Assembly (NCBI RefSeq): GCF_021556455.1 | Contig: NZ_JAKGCV010000016.1 | Location: 1 to 34,608, forward strand | Reading direction: 5' to 3' | DNA length: 34,608 nt | Source of the DNA: Streptomyces fuscigenes | Lineage (GTDB): Bacteria > Actinomycetota > Actinomycetes > Streptomycetales > Streptomycetaceae | In this document: one piece after another, positions 1 to 9,925 of the stretch | Layout of the letters: the number at the start of each line of letters is the position of its first letter | Position numbering within the stretch: position 1 is the first letter of the stretch | The notes under the pieces: generated by a model | The model's database searches: none | Seen by the model: only the letters and a program-made list of their open reading frames with translations | What the model was told of the DNA's origin: nothing | Made by a program: the position numbers and the translations under genes

Positions 1-1061
1 CGCCCGGCTCGGGCACCGGCCCCCTCGCGGCGAACCGCAGGCGCAAGCTCGGCACCCGCACGGAACCGGCCGCCGACACCGCCGACCGGCCCGGCGCACC
101 GCGGCCCGGCGCACCGGCCACCCCCTCGGGGAGCACCTCGGTGCCCATGCCACCGCCGTCGGCCAACGGCGCGGGCGGCACCGGCCCCGGCGGCACCGGC
201 GGCGGGCGCCCGCAGGGCCGCTCGTACGCCATCGACGCACCCGACGAGGGCGCAGAAGGACCGCAGCCGCTGGACGGTCCCGGCGGTGCCGTCGAGGTGG
301 CCAACCGCCCGCAGCCGCGCCCGGTGGACGACGAGTTGCCGCCCGAGCCGCTCGACAACCCGCGCCGCCTGCTCGTCTGGCCCGCCCCCGACGTCTCCAC
401 CCAGCAGGCCCTGAGCGACCGGGGCTACCGGCCCGTCGTCGTGCACTCGCGCGAGGAGGTCGACGCGCAGATCGCCGCCTTCCCGGCGGCCCTGTTCGTC
501 GACCCGCTGACCGGTCCCATCACCCGTACCGCGCTCCAGTCGCTGCGCCAGGCGGCCGTCGCGGCCGAGGTGCCCGTCCTCGTGACGGCCGGGCTCGGCC
601 AGGCCAACCGCGACGCCGCGTACGGCGCCGATCCCGCCGTGCTGCTGAAGGCGCTGGCGCCGCGCGACAGCGAGCAGCACCCGCCCCGCGTCCTGCTGAT
701 CGAGGAGCACGAGGAGATCGCGCTCGCCCTCACGTCGACGCTGGAGCGGCGCGGCATGCAGGTCGCCCGTGCCGCCGAGGACAACGAGGCGGTCGCGCTC
801 GCCGGGCAGATGCGGCCGAACCTGGTGGTCATGGACCTCATGCAGGTACGGCGCAGGCGCGCCGGGATCATCGACTGGCTCCGCGCGAACGGGCAGTTGA
901 ACCGCACGCCGCTGGTCGTCTACACGTCCGTCGGCATCGACCCCGCCGAACTGCCGCGCCTGGTCTCGGGCGAGACGGTGCTGTTCCTGGCGGAACGCTC
1001 CACGAGCGACGAGGTGCAGGCCCGCATCGTGGACCTGCTGGCGAAGATCGGCACGAACTGA
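1..1061 (+). CDS. Hybrid sensor histidine kinase/response regulator, C-terminal part
   Basis: Partial at the window edge: the frame is open from base 3, with no stop before the TGA at 1059-1061, so the ATG at 141 is probably internal. The visible 350 or so residues begin with a Pro/Gly/Ala-rich low-complexity linker, followed by a degenerate receiver-like segment and then a recognisable receiver domain (from RVLLIEEHEE). The receiver has the acidic cluster, the phosphoacceptor-type Asp in VVMDLM and the Thr in LVVYTS. This layout matches the C-terminus of the very large HAMP/GAF/histidine-kinase hybrids common in Streptomyces, which signal by phosphorelay. The usual Lys of the receiver (K-P) is replaced by AERS, so phosphorylation-driven switching may be altered. 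Assignment to the hybrid kinase family is inferred, because the kinase domain itself lies outside the window. Confidence 0.75.
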   Translation, partial: PGSGTGPLAANRRRKLGTRTEPAADTADRPGAPRPGAPATPSGSTSVPMPPPSANGAGGTGPGGTGGGRPQGRSYAIDAPDEGAEGPQPLDGPGGAVEVANRPQPRPVDDELPPEPLDNPRRLLVWPAPDVSTQQALSDRGYRPVVVHSREEVDAQIAAFPAALFVDPLTGPITRTALQSLRQAAVAAEVPVLVTAGLGQANRDAAYGADPAVLLKALAPRDSEQHPPRVLLIEEHEEIALALTSTLERRGMQVARAAEDNEAVALAGQMRPNLVVMDLMQVRRRRAGIIDWLRANGQLNRTPLVVYTSVGIDPAELPRLVSGETVLFLAERSTSDEVQARIVDLLAKIGTN

Positions 1062-1457
1062 GCGACCCCGCACGAGGGCCGGCCGGAACACCGGTCGGCC
1101 TCCCGGGCGCGCGTACGCACACCTCCGCGCCCCGGACCCCTGCGCCGGCTCCGGTCCCGGTTCTGGCCCCGGCTCCGACACCGGCTCCCGCTCCGGTCCC
1201 GGCCGGCGGTCTCCGGGCTCCGCGCCCAGCCCGCCCGCTCCCGTCAGCCCGCCCCTCGCCCTGACCCCTGACCCCTGACCCCTGGCGTCTGGCCCTCTGG
1301 CGCCTGACCCCTGACCCCTGGCACCCGGCCGTGGCGGGACGATCCCGCGCACGGAGGGGGAGACGGTCCTGGGCTCGCCAGGGTCGACCTAGGCAGTCGG
1401 CGCCCCGGGCCGCAGCACCCGCCCTCCCCCTGTCGCACCACCCTCCACCTGCAGTTC
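1062..1457. other. Intergenic stretch with short direct repeats
   Basis: No convincing gene. Bases 1260-1322 contain repeated CTGACCCC/TGGCGCCTGACCCC heptamer-like units, typical of Streptomyces low-complexity spacers. Open frames on both strands here are shadows of the base composition. Confidence 0.5.
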
Positions 1458-1506
1458 TTGTCAATCGGAGCGTTGTTCCGTATCTTTCAATCGGAACCTC
1501 GCTCCG
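1458..1506 (+). promoter_or_regulatory. Promoter with tandem TetR-type operator candidates
   Basis: TTGTCA (1458-1463), a 17-nt spacer and TATCTT (1481-1486) form a good vegetative-type promoter reading toward the aldo/keto reductase. Two related 20-mers lie at 1461-1480 and 1487-1506. Both start TCAATCGGA and end TCCG, and each is an inverted repeat of the CGGA(A/G)C...TCCG type typical of TetR-family operators. They overlap the spacer, the -10 and the likely start site. Which regulator binds is unknown; no tetR-like gene lies next to it. Confidence 0.55.
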
Positions 1507-1654
1507 CTTGCGTGCCCTCGGCGGTCCGCCGTACCGCGTCACCGCGCCGCGCCTCCCGGCATCCGCCGCCGCGCGGCCGGGGCACCGCGCCGCACCAGAC
1601 GCGGCGGCCCTCCCCGGACCGTCGCAGGCGGGGCCCTCACCCCCAAGGAGAACC

Positions 1655-2686
1655 GTGAAGTACCGCACACTGGGCCGCACCGGCATCAAGGTCAGCCCCT
1701 ACGCACTGGGCGCGATGATGTTCGGCGCCATGGGCAACCCCGACCACGACGAGTCCGTCCGCATCATCCACCGGGCGCTGGACTCGGGCATCAACGTCAT
1801 CGACACCGCCGACGCCTACTCCCGCGGCGAGTCCGAGGAGATCGTCGGCAAGGCCCTCAAGGGCGGGCGGCGCGACGACGTCGTGCTCGCCACGAAGGCG
1901 GCCCTCCCGATGGGCGACGACCCCAATCTCCAGGGCGGATCACGCCGCTGGCTCGTCCGCGCCCTCGACGACTCGCTGCGCCGGCTGGGCACCGACCACG
2001 TGGACCTCTTCCAGCTCCACCGCCCCGCCCCGGACACCGACGTGGAGGAGACCCTCGCCGCCCTGACGGACCTGGTGCGCGCCGGAAAGGTCCGGGCCTT
2101 CGGCACCTCCTCCCTCCCCGCCTCGGACATCGTCGAGGCGCAGTGGACGGCGGAGCGGCGGGGCCTGCTGCGCTTCCGCACCGAGCAGCCGACGTACTCG
2201 ATCCTCAACCGGGGCATCGAACGCGAGGTGCTGCCCGTCGCCGAGCGGTACGGCATGGGCGTGCTCGTCTACAGCCCGCTGGCGGGCGGCCTGCTCACGG
2301 GCCGGTACCGCAAGGGGCGCACGGCCGACACGCACCGGGCCGGATTCGGTTTCCGCCATCTGCGCGACGAGAGCAGGCTCGACGCGGTCGAGCAGCTGCT
2401 CGCGCTCGCGAAGGAGGCGGGGCTGCCGCCGACGCACCTGGCCATGGCCTTCGCGATCGCCCACCCCGGCGTGAGCTCCGCGCTCGTCGGGCCGCGCACC
2501 ATGGAGCACCTCGACGACCTCCTGTCGGGCGTCGAGACCGTCCTGAGCGACGACGTCCTCGACCGGATCGACGCGATCGTGCCGCCCGGCACGGATGTCG
2601 GGACGCTCGACATGGCCTACAACCCGCCGGCCATCGGCCGCACCGGGCTGCGGCGCCGGGTCGCGGACGAGCGCGCGGCCGCCTGA
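1655..2686 (+). CDS. Aldo/keto reductase
   Basis: A 343-residue NADPH-dependent aldo/keto reductase with a TIM-barrel fold, predicted cytosolic; the substrate is not predictable. The GTG at 1655 is chosen because AAGGAG lies at 1645-1650 and the protein then starts MKYRTLGRTG, the normal family N-terminus. The catalytic tetrad is visible: D50 and Y55 (VIDTADAYS), K81 (LATK) and H122 (FQLHRP). The C-terminal part has the SALVGPRTMEHL cofactor-binding segment. It resembles the AKR5/AKR11-like single-gene reductases of actinomycetes. It is monocistronic, preceded by a promoter with TetR-type operators and a leader of about 160 nt, and convergent with the next gene. Confidence 0.92.
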   Translation: MKYRTLGRTGIKVSPYALGAMMFGAMGNPDHDESVRIIHRALDSGINVIDTADAYSRGESEEIVGKALKGGRRDDVVLATKAALPMGDDPNLQGGSRRWLVRALDDSLRRLGTDHVDLFQLHRPAPDTDVEETLAALTDLVRAGKVRAFGTSSLPASDIVEAQWTAERRGLLRFRTEQPTYSILNRGIEREVLPVAERYGMGVLVYSPLAGGLLTGRYRKGRTADTHRAGFGFRHLRDESRLDAVEQLLALAKEAGLPPTHLAMAFAIAHPGVSSALVGPRTMEHLDDLLSGVETVLSDDVLDRIDAIVPPGTDVGTLDMAYNPPAIGRTGLRRRVADERAAA

Positions 2687-2813
2687 CGCGCCGCCCGAGG
2701 AGCCGGGGCCGACCGCCGGGACCTCGGCGCGCGAGCCCCGAACCCCCGAACTCCCGCCCCCTCCGGGCCCGGAGACGGGAACGGGGACGGGTGCCGGACG
2801 GTGAAGGGTCTGC

Positions 2814-3239
2814 TCAGGCCGCGTCCGGCACCCAGCCGTAGGCGTGCGTCAGCGGCAGCCGCAGCAGCAGCCGCTTCTCGGCGACCATCGCCTCCCGGTA
2901 CTCGGTCCAGTCGGGGTGCTCGCCCCGCAGCGCCCGGTAGTGCGCGACGAGCGCGTCGACGGCGTCGTCGTCCGGGCGGCGGGCCACCGCGCCGAGTTCT
3001 GCCACGCCCTCCCCCACCGCGTACGCGCCGAACGTCGGCGTCGTCACGTAGAAGCTCGCGCGCGGATCGCGGCGCAGATTGCGGGTCTTGGCCCGGTCGT
3101 CCGTGATCGAGATCAGCAGGATGCGGGGTTCGGGATCCCAGAGGTAGCCGACATTCGACAACTGGGGACGTCCGTCGCGCTTCTGCGTGGTCAGGACGCC
3201 GGTGGCGGTCGTTCCGAACAGGCTCCAGGGGTCACTCAC
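2814..3239 (-). CDS. PPOX-class F420/flavin-dependent oxidoreductase (Rv1155-like)
   Basis: A 141-residue split-barrel protein of the pyridoxamine-5'-phosphate-oxidase-like superfamily. The order GVLTTQKRDGRPQLSNVGYLW, then LLISITDDRAKTRNLRRDP, then ASFYVT is the signature of the TIGR03618/Rv1155 group. These usually bind the deazaflavin F420 (or FMN) and reduce small substrates. The start is GTG at 3239, with AAGGAGG (3246-3252 on the complementary strand) seven bases upstream. The family is about 130-150 residues long, so this is full length. It lies downstream of the acyl-CoA ligase on the same strand, but a repeat-rich gap of 370 bp makes joint transcription uncertain. Confidence 0.88.
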   Translation of the reverse strand: MSDPWSLFGTTATGVLTTQKRDGRPQLSNVGYLWDPEPRILLISITDDRAKTRNLRRDPRASFYVTTPTFGAYAVGEGVAELGAVARRPDDDAVDALVAHYRALRGEHPDWTEYREAMVAEKRLLLRLPLTHAYGWVPDAA

Positions 3240-3343
3240 GGGGCGCCTCCTTGAGGGCGGGGGGACCTGATCGATGATCCTCGTCCCTCCCCCGCGGCCA
3301 CGGCAAGACGCGCCGCGCCGCCGGCAGCGCGAGGCGCCCGCGC

Positions 3344-3496
3344 ACGTGGGACGCCCGCGCACGTGGGACGCCCGCGCACGTGGGACGCCCGCGCACGTGG
3401 GACGCCGGTGCACGTGGGACGCCGGTGCACGTGGGGCGCCGGTGTACGTGGGACGCCCGTGCACGCGGGACGCCGGTGCGCGCGAGTCGCGTCCGC
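3344..3496. repeat. 17-bp tandem repeat carrying CACGTG palindromes
   Basis: About nine head-to-tail copies of a 17-bp unit of the type ACGTGGGACGCC(C/G)G(C/T)GC. Copies start at 3344, 3361, 3378, 3395, 3412, 3429, 3446 and 3463, and the array fades out near 3496. Most copies contain the palindrome CACGTG at the junction. The period is not a multiple of three, so all three frames read the same pseudo-peptide; this is not a gene. The array lies upstream of the PPOX gene and downstream of the ligase. Confidence 0.9.
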
Positions 3497-3610
3497 ACGA
3501 GACGTCCTCGCAGACGTGACGCCCGGACCCGCCGAGCGCCCGGCACACGGCACCCGGCACCCGGCACCCGGTGTCGGACACCCGCGTCCGGCGCTCAGTG
3601 CCCGGCGCCG

Positions 3611-5266
<1,656 letters not shown>

Positions 5267-5311
5267 GGCGTCCTCCCGGTGGCGCTGTCACGGCGTCGTG
5301 GCGACGGGACG

Positions 5312-5341
5312 ATTCTGCGCACGTACCGGATGGTATGTCAC
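5312..5341 (-). promoter_or_regulatory. Promoter of the acyl-CoA ligase gene with operator-like dyad
   Basis: On the minus strand GTGACA (5336-5341), an 18-nt spacer and CAGAAT (5312-5317) lie 46 bp upstream of the ligase start. The spacer contains the dyad TACCATCCGGTA (5324-5335), the right place and form for a TetR/FadR-like repressor. The promoter elements are only moderately good matches. Confidence 0.4.
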
Positions 5342-5607
5342 TACCCCTGACCAGCCTTCTTGCCGCAAAGCGCCCGAGACGGCCCGGAACGCGGGCCCGC
5401 GTGCTACCGGCGGTAGGGGCAACCGGCGGCGTGAGCGAGGGAGTCCGGCGCCGCGGGCGACCGGCGGGCTCCGGCGCCGCGGGCGGTGGGCACCGGCCCC
5501 GCCACTCGCACCGGCCCTGGCACCCGGCACCGCAGGCGGGGTTGGGCAGCGGGCACGGCCGCGCCGCGCCGCGGGCAGCGGCACCGGCGCCCGTCCGTGC
5601 CGGCCCC
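5342..5607. other. Gene-free GC-rich spacer
   Basis: Between the ligase promoter and the stop of the sigma-factor gene. It holds repeated CCGGCGCCGCGGGCG-type runs (about 5449-5486). No gene is supported on either strand. Confidence 0.5.
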
Positions 5608-6162
5608 TCAGCGGACGGGGGCGAGCTCCGGGTCCTCGCGGAGTTTCGCCAGGGCCCTCGACACCGCGCTCTTGACCGTGCCGACCGACACCCCGAGGAC
5701 CTCGGCGGTCTGCGCCTCGCTGAGGTCCTCGTAGTACCTGAGGACGACCATCGCCCGCTGCCGGTCGGGCAGCCGGAGGATCGCCCGCCACATCGCGTCG
5801 TGCAGCACCTGGTGCTCGGCGACGTCCGTGTCGTTGCCGTGCCCGGTGCCCGGCTCGGGCAGCTCCTCGCAGGCGAACTCGTCGACCTTGCGCTTGCGCC
5901 ACTGCGACGTGCGGGTGTTGACCAGCGCGCGGCGCACGTACCCGTCGAGCGCGCGGTGGTCCTCGATGCGCTCCCACGCGACGTACGTCTTGGTGAGCGC
6001 GGTCTGGAGCAGGTCCTCCGCGTCCAGGGGGTTCGCGGTCAGGGAGCGTGCGGTCCGCAGCAGTACGGGCCCCCGCGCCCGTACGTACGACGAGAACGAG
6101 GCGTACGGCGCGTGGCCATGGCTCGCGGCCTTGGAAGCGCTCGTGCAGACAGACGTGGTCAT
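5608..6162 (-). CDS. SigE-family ECF RNA polymerase sigma factor
   Basis: A 184-residue extracytoplasmic-function sigma factor. Region 2 (FSSYVRARGPVLLRTARSL to AEDLLQTALTKTYVAWERI) and region 4 (LRLPDRQRAMVVLRYYEDLS, helix-turn-helix TAEVLGVSVGTVKSAVSRAL) are both complete. The length and DAEDLLQ/YVRRALVNT wording fit the actinobacterial SigE-family group (about 165-180 aa). I start at ATG 6162; a GTG three codons upstream is possible. The element TAGCGT sits seven bases before the ATG, which suggests leaderless or very short-leader transcription. No anti-sigma gene is adjacent, so its control is unknown. Confidence 0.88.
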   Translation of the reverse strand: MTTSVCTSASKAASHGHAPYASFSSYVRARGPVLLRTARSLTANPLDAEDLLQTALTKTYVAWERIEDHRALDGYVRRALVNTRTSQWRKRKVDEFACEELPEPGTGHGNDTDVAEHQVLHDAMWRAILRLPDRQRAMVVLRYYEDLSEAQTAEVLGVSVGTVKSAVSRALAKLREDPELAPVR

Positions 6163-6379
6163 GCGCTCCACGCTAGGAGCGCGGGCGTCCGGGGGGATCG
6201 CCCCCAGGTCCCGAAGACGCCTCCGCCTCAGGGTGTAGTGCTCCGGCGCACCCCACCTCCTGTGGGTGGAGGGCGGCGGCCCGGGCCCGTCAGGGTCGTC
6301 CCGCAGGAGGACCGGTCCGACGGGGGTGCCGGCAGGGGGACGGGGCGGGGTACCGGCCGGTGGATACGGGCCGGTTCGG

Positions 6380-6535
6380 TATCCCGGGCCGACCGTACGG
6401 GCAGGTCATGGATCCGCGCCGGCCACACGGGCAGGGCCAGAATCCGCGCCGGCCGTGCGGGCAGGTCCAGATCCGTGCCGGCCGAACAGGCAGGTCCAGG
6501 ATCCGCGCCGGCCGCACGGGCCGGGGCCGGGCAGG
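6380..6535. repeat. About 30-bp imperfect tandem repeat
   Basis: Four copies of a unit beginning ATCCG(C/T)GCCGGCC and ending GGGCAGG(T/G)CCAG start at 6412, 6442, 6471 and 6501, with a more diverged copy before them. The region 6250-6824 has no supportable gene; long open frames here follow from the repeat and GC content. A second small repeat, CGGTCAGTACC(C), occurs at about 6735-6790. Confidence 0.75.
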
Positions 6536-6824
6536 GCGGCGCCCCGGATGCGGCGCCCCCCGGCGCACATCCGCGCCGGCCGCCCGGCCCGCGAGTCCCC
6601 TCTCCCCCGGCTCGGGGCGCCGCCGGTGCGTCCACCGGCCGCGCCCCCTCACGCGCACAGCGGCCTGCGCGGGGTGCTCGCGCACCCGACGGGCACTCCC
6701 GTACCCTTCGCGCAGACCGCTGCCTGTCACCGCTCGGTCAGTACCCGGTCAGTACCGGTCAGTACCCGGTGGACGTCCCGGTCAATGCCCGGTCACCGGT
6801 CGCACCGGCCCCCCGGCGGCCTGG

Positions 6825-7136
6825 TCACCACAGGTGGTGGAAGGCCACGGAGACGTTCTCGTTGTGCTGGTCGATGGCCGTGAAGGCCGAGCCGATCACG
6901 TTGGCCGTGTTGTTCTGGTTCGACGCGCCGGCACCGGTCGCGACCTGCTGCGTGGTGGTCGAATTGCCGTAGTTGTTGTGGCCCACGCCGCTCCCCGTGA
7001 GGGTCGCGACGGTCGCGTTCGATCCGTCGTCCGCGCCGGCGCCGTTGTCGGCCGAGGCGACCCCCGTGAACAGCGCGGCGGCGAGGGGGAGAGCTGCAAC
7101 GGCGGCGATGACGCGGACGGTACGGATGCTTGCCAT
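6825..7136 (-). CDS. Small secreted Asn/Gln-rich protein
   Basis: A 103-residue protein with a clear Sec signal peptide (RTVRVIAAVAALPLAAALF, cleavage likely after VASA near residue 29). The mature part of about 74 residues is rich in Asn, Gln, Gly and Thr (GHNNYGNSTTTQQ, GASNQNNTANVIG) and ends FHHLW. It has no cysteine, so it is not a classical short chaplin, and it does not match rodlins. The N/Q-rich pattern is reminiscent of amyloid-forming surface proteins, but that is inference. Start ATG 7136 is supported by GGAGGAA seven bases upstream. Predicted to be exported to the cell surface or medium; function not recognised. Confidence 0.8.
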   Translation of the reverse strand: MASIRTVRVIAAVAALPLAAALFTGVASADNGAGADDGSNATVATLTGSGVGHNNYGNSTTTQQVATGAGASNQNNTANVIGSAFTAIDQHNENVSVAFHHLW

Positions 7137-7531
7137 GTCTTGTTCCTCCAGAGAACCGGATGTGCAGCTGCTCGCAGCTGCCTACAGCTCGAAATGCGGG
7201 TTTTCCCAAGGCAGTTGGCCGACCGCCTCGGTCGTGTTCTCGACGTCGCGAGATCAGAATTGCCCACCCGGTCCCCGTCGAACCAGTCCGGAGGGGCCGA
7301 TTCCCTCGCAAGCGTGAGGACTTGTCGATAAACCCCTTTCATGACTTCAACCGGGCAATGCAGATCTCTGCGGACAGGACGGATCAGTCCGGACAAGAGG
7401 TGAACCGTTCCGGCAGGCGCTCGGCACGTCACCCGGGCGTGTGCGCGGCCCCTCAGGACGTCACTCGCAAATCCGAACACGTAATCGAATGACTCTTCCG
7501 CCTTGTCGAACGGTTGTGCGAAAATGGATCC
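7137..7531. other. Divergent intergenic region
   Basis: Upstream of the secreted-protein gene (minus) and the prim-pol gene (plus). It holds CAGCTG repeats near 7154-7178. I see no further gene and no promoter that I would defend. Confidence 0.45.
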
Positions 7532-8416
7532 ATGGCCACCACCGCCCGGCACACCGCCACACTGGCGCTCGCGCACGCGCTCTCCGCTGCCGAGCGCGGA
7601 CTGCCCGTCTTCCCCCTGTCCCCCACCAAGCTCCCCGCGCTGCGCTCACCCCACCGCGGCCAGCCGGAACCGGTCCTGTGCCGCGGCGAATGCGGGCTGC
7701 CCGGCCACGGCGTGTACGACGCGACGACGGACCCCGAGGGCGTACGGGCCCTGTTCGACGCGGCCCCCTGGGCCACCGGGTACGGCATCGCGTGCGGGCG
7801 GCCCCCCTTCCACCTCATCGGCATCGACCTCGACATCAGCGGCCACGAGCCCGCCACGGGCACGACCCCCGACTCCGTGGCCGCGCTCCAGCAGATCGCG
7901 TTCGAGCACCTCTTCACGCTGCCGGAGACCGTCACGGTCCTCACGCCCAGCGGCGGCCGCCACATCTGGCTGAGCGGGCCCCCGAACGTCGTCGTGCCGA
8001 ACTCCGCGAGCCGGCTCGCGCCCGGCATCGACGTGCGGGGTTCCGGCGGCTACCTGGTCGGGCCCGGCTCCGTCTCCACGCGCGGCGCCTACCGGCTCGC
8101 GCCCAGGACGGCCGATCTCGCGGCCCCGGCCCCCTGCCCGCGCGCCCTGCTGCGCCTCCTCACACCCCCGCCCCGCACCCACGCGCGCCAGGGCCGCCCG
8201 GCGCAGCAGGGCGAGGGGCTCGTGCACTTCGTGCTCGCGGCACACGAGGGGCAGCGCAACACGCGCCTGTTCTGGGCCGCGTGCCGCGCGTACGAACACG
8301 GCTTCGGCGAACTGCTGGCGGACACGCTGGTCGAGGCGGCCCTGCACACCGGGCTGGCCGAGCACGAGGCCCGGGCCACCATCGCCTCGGCCCGCCGGCT
8401 GACGCGGACCCGCTGA
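7532..8416 (+). CDS. Bifunctional DNA primase/polymerase (AEP prim-pol domain) protein
   Basis: A 294-residue archaeo-eukaryotic-primase-like protein (prim-pol, PF09250 type). The metal-binding DxD is seen in IGIDLDIS (D99, D101), the conserved histidine in SGGRHIWLSG (H144) and the third acidic residue in PGIDVRGSGGYLVGPGS (D167). The N-terminal LALAHALSAAERGLPVFPLSP is the usual start of the family. In mobile elements such proteins prime replication and are often fused to helicases; here there is no helicase and no mobility gene nearby, so this is the stand-alone chromosomal form whose role is not established. ATG 7532 has no Shine-Dalgarno sequence; an upstream GTG at 7514 is the alternative. 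It is followed by strong hairpins. Confidence 0.85.
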   Translation: MATTARHTATLALAHALSAAERGLPVFPLSPTKLPALRSPHRGQPEPVLCRGECGLPGHGVYDATTDPEGVRALFDAAPWATGYGIACGRPPFHLIGIDLDISGHEPATGTTPDSVAALQQIAFEHLFTLPETVTVLTPSGGRHIWLSGPPNVVVPNSASRLAPGIDVRGSGGYLVGPGSVSTRGAYRLAPRTADLAAPAPCPRALLRLLTPPPRTHARQGRPAQQGEGLVHFVLAAHEGQRNTRLFWAACRAYEHGFGELLADTLVEAALHTGLAEHEARATIASARRLTRTR

Positions 8417-8424
8417 ACCGGGAC

Positions 8425-8501
8425 CGCGTGCTCATGTACGCGGCCGGCCGGTCCACGCGGGCATGAGCACGCGTACACGAGCAGACGTACATGAGCACGC
8501 G
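8425..8501 (+). terminator. Hairpin with one left arm and two alternative right arms
   Basis: The left arm CGCGTGCTCATG (8425-8436) is perfectly complementary to CATGAGCACGCG at 8462-8473 and again at 8490-8501. The second pairing extends to 15 bp (8425-8439 with 8487-8501). It begins nine bases after the prim-pol stop. Confidence 0.6.
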
Positions 8502-8512
8502 TACATGAACAA

Positions 8513-8574
8513 CCGCCTGGTCCCCGTCCGTTCACCGGCGGAGGTGGGCCGGAGAACGAACGGGGGCCAGGCGG
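8513..8574. terminator. Strong bidirectional hairpin terminator
   Basis: Arms 8513-8539 and 8548-8574 pair at 24 of 27 positions around an 8-nt loop. It lies between two convergent genes (prim-pol and PRC/DUF2382), where a bidirectional terminator is expected. No T-tract, as usual in Streptomyces. The rest of the gap to 8854 holds nothing I can support. Confidence 0.75.
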
Positions 8575-8854
8575 CTCGGGGCGGTCCCGATCGGCGGTCG
8601 ATCCGAAGGCGCCCGTTCGCCGGATACGGCATTCCTGGGGGACGGGCGGCGGTCGGCGGCCCGGGAGCCACCGACCGTCGGAACCGTCCACCCCGACGGG
8701 CCACGGAACCCTCGCTACCGCGCGGGCCGCCGGTGCCGCGGGGACACCTGCGGGGCGCGGCGCCGCGGGGGTCCGCACGACACCAGCCGGTGCCTCAGGG
8801 CGCCTTCAGGTGCCGTGCGGGGCCCGCCGGGGCCTCGGGAACGCCGTTCCGGGG

Positions 8855-9925
8855 TCAGTGACTCGGCATGTCACCCCGTCCCATCTTGCCCTTCGTGCCG
8901 TCCTCGGCCACCGTCTCGGTCTCGATCCGCTCCTTGCGGACCGTGCCGCTCACGGTCTGCTGCTCGACCTTCTCCTCGGTCGTCAGCCGGACGCGTTCCA
9001 CCGGCTCGGTGCGCATCTCCACGACCGGGCGCTCCTCGTGCAGCGTGACCTCGCGGTCCGCCTCCGAGATCTCGGCGCCCCGCATCGCGGAGCCGCGGTC
9101 GGCGTCCGTGATGGGCTCGCGCACGACCCGGACTTCCTCGTGGCGCACGGGAATCGTCTGCTGCTCCTCCTCCGTGACCACGTACTTGTGGAGCCGTGCC
9201 TTGCCGGCCTCGTGCCGCTCCGTGGCGACGTGCATGTGCTCCTCGGAACGGGTCATCGCGATGTCGTCGGCCCGGTCCTTCTCGCGGGAGGTGCCGAGCC
9301 CCCCGCTCAGATTCCCCGCACTGCCACTGGTGTCCATGGAGCCGCGTGCCGTGCCCGCCGTGCCCGGCGCGTCCATGTCCTTGCCGAGGCCCTTGCCGGA
9401 CGCCGTGCCGCCCATGGCCGAGCGCGACTGACGCATCGCGCTGTCCTCGTCCGCGGCAGCCGAACGGCCGCTCGCCGAGGCGTCCCGGCGACCGGCCGCC
9501 GCGGCGCCCATCGCGCCCGCGCCGCCCATGGCCGCCATGCCGCCCTTGGCGTCGGGGCCCTCGGTCTTGGCGTCCTTGCCGCCCTGCTGCCGGACCTGCG
9601 CGGCGGTCCCGTCGATGCCGTAGTACTCGTACAGCCGGTGCTCCTCCTGCTCGGAGAGGTGGCCGCCGGCGTCGATGTCGACGTTGGGGGCGTCCTTGAC
9701 CTGGTCGCGGCCGTACGGGACTTCGAGGTGATCCTGGACCAGATTGGCGTCGTGCATGGGGATGAACGATTCGCTCGAACCGAACATCCCGGTCTTCACG
9801 GTGACCCACTCGGGATTCCCCGTGGCGTCGTCGTAGAAGACGTGCTTCGCACTACCGATCTTGTTCCCGCCCGAATCGTAGACGGGGTGGTCCAGGACCG
9901 CGGGGATCTGTTCCTGTGTGATCAT
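8855..9925 (-). CDS. PRC-barrel and DUF2382 (YsnF/AvaK) domain protein
   Basis: A 356-residue cytosolic protein. Residues 1-95 form a PRC-barrel domain (LDHPVYDSGGNKIGSAKHVFYDD, then WVTVKTGMFGSSESFIP), the fold shared with photosynthetic reaction-centre H subunits and RimM. A low-complexity Gly/Ala/Ser/Met linker follows. The C-terminal 130 residues form a DUF2382 domain with repeated charged beta segments (VTEEEQQTIPVRHEEVRVV, REVTLHEERPVVEMRTEPV). Homologues in Deinococcus and Streptomyces are stress-associated; biochemical role unknown. Start ATG 9925 is fixed by AAGGAGG eight bases upstream; the longer frame to 9970 lacks a ribosome site. Confidence 0.9.
   Translation of the reverse strand: MITQEQIPAVLDHPVYDSGGNKIGSAKHVFYDDATGNPEWVTVKTGMFGSSESFIPMHDANLVQDHLEVPYGRDQVKDAPNVDIDAGGHLSEQEEHRLYEYYGIDGTAAQVRQQGGKDAKTEGPDAKGGMAAMGGAGAMGAAAAGRRDASASGRSAAADEDSAMRQSRSAMGGTASGKGLGKDMDAPGTAGTARGSMDTSGSAGNLSGGLGTSREKDRADDIAMTRSEEHMHVATERHEAGKARLHKYVVTEEEQQTIPVRHEEVRVVREPITDADRGSAMRGAEISEADREVTLHEERPVVEMRTEPVERVRLTTEEKVEQQTVSGTVRKERIETETVAEDGTKGKMGRGDMPSH

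Noticed and set aside
7532..8416. Prim-pol gene as replication gene of the integrated element
   Set aside because: It lies 15 kb outside the att repeats in normal chromosomal DNA and has no helicase or origin nearby.
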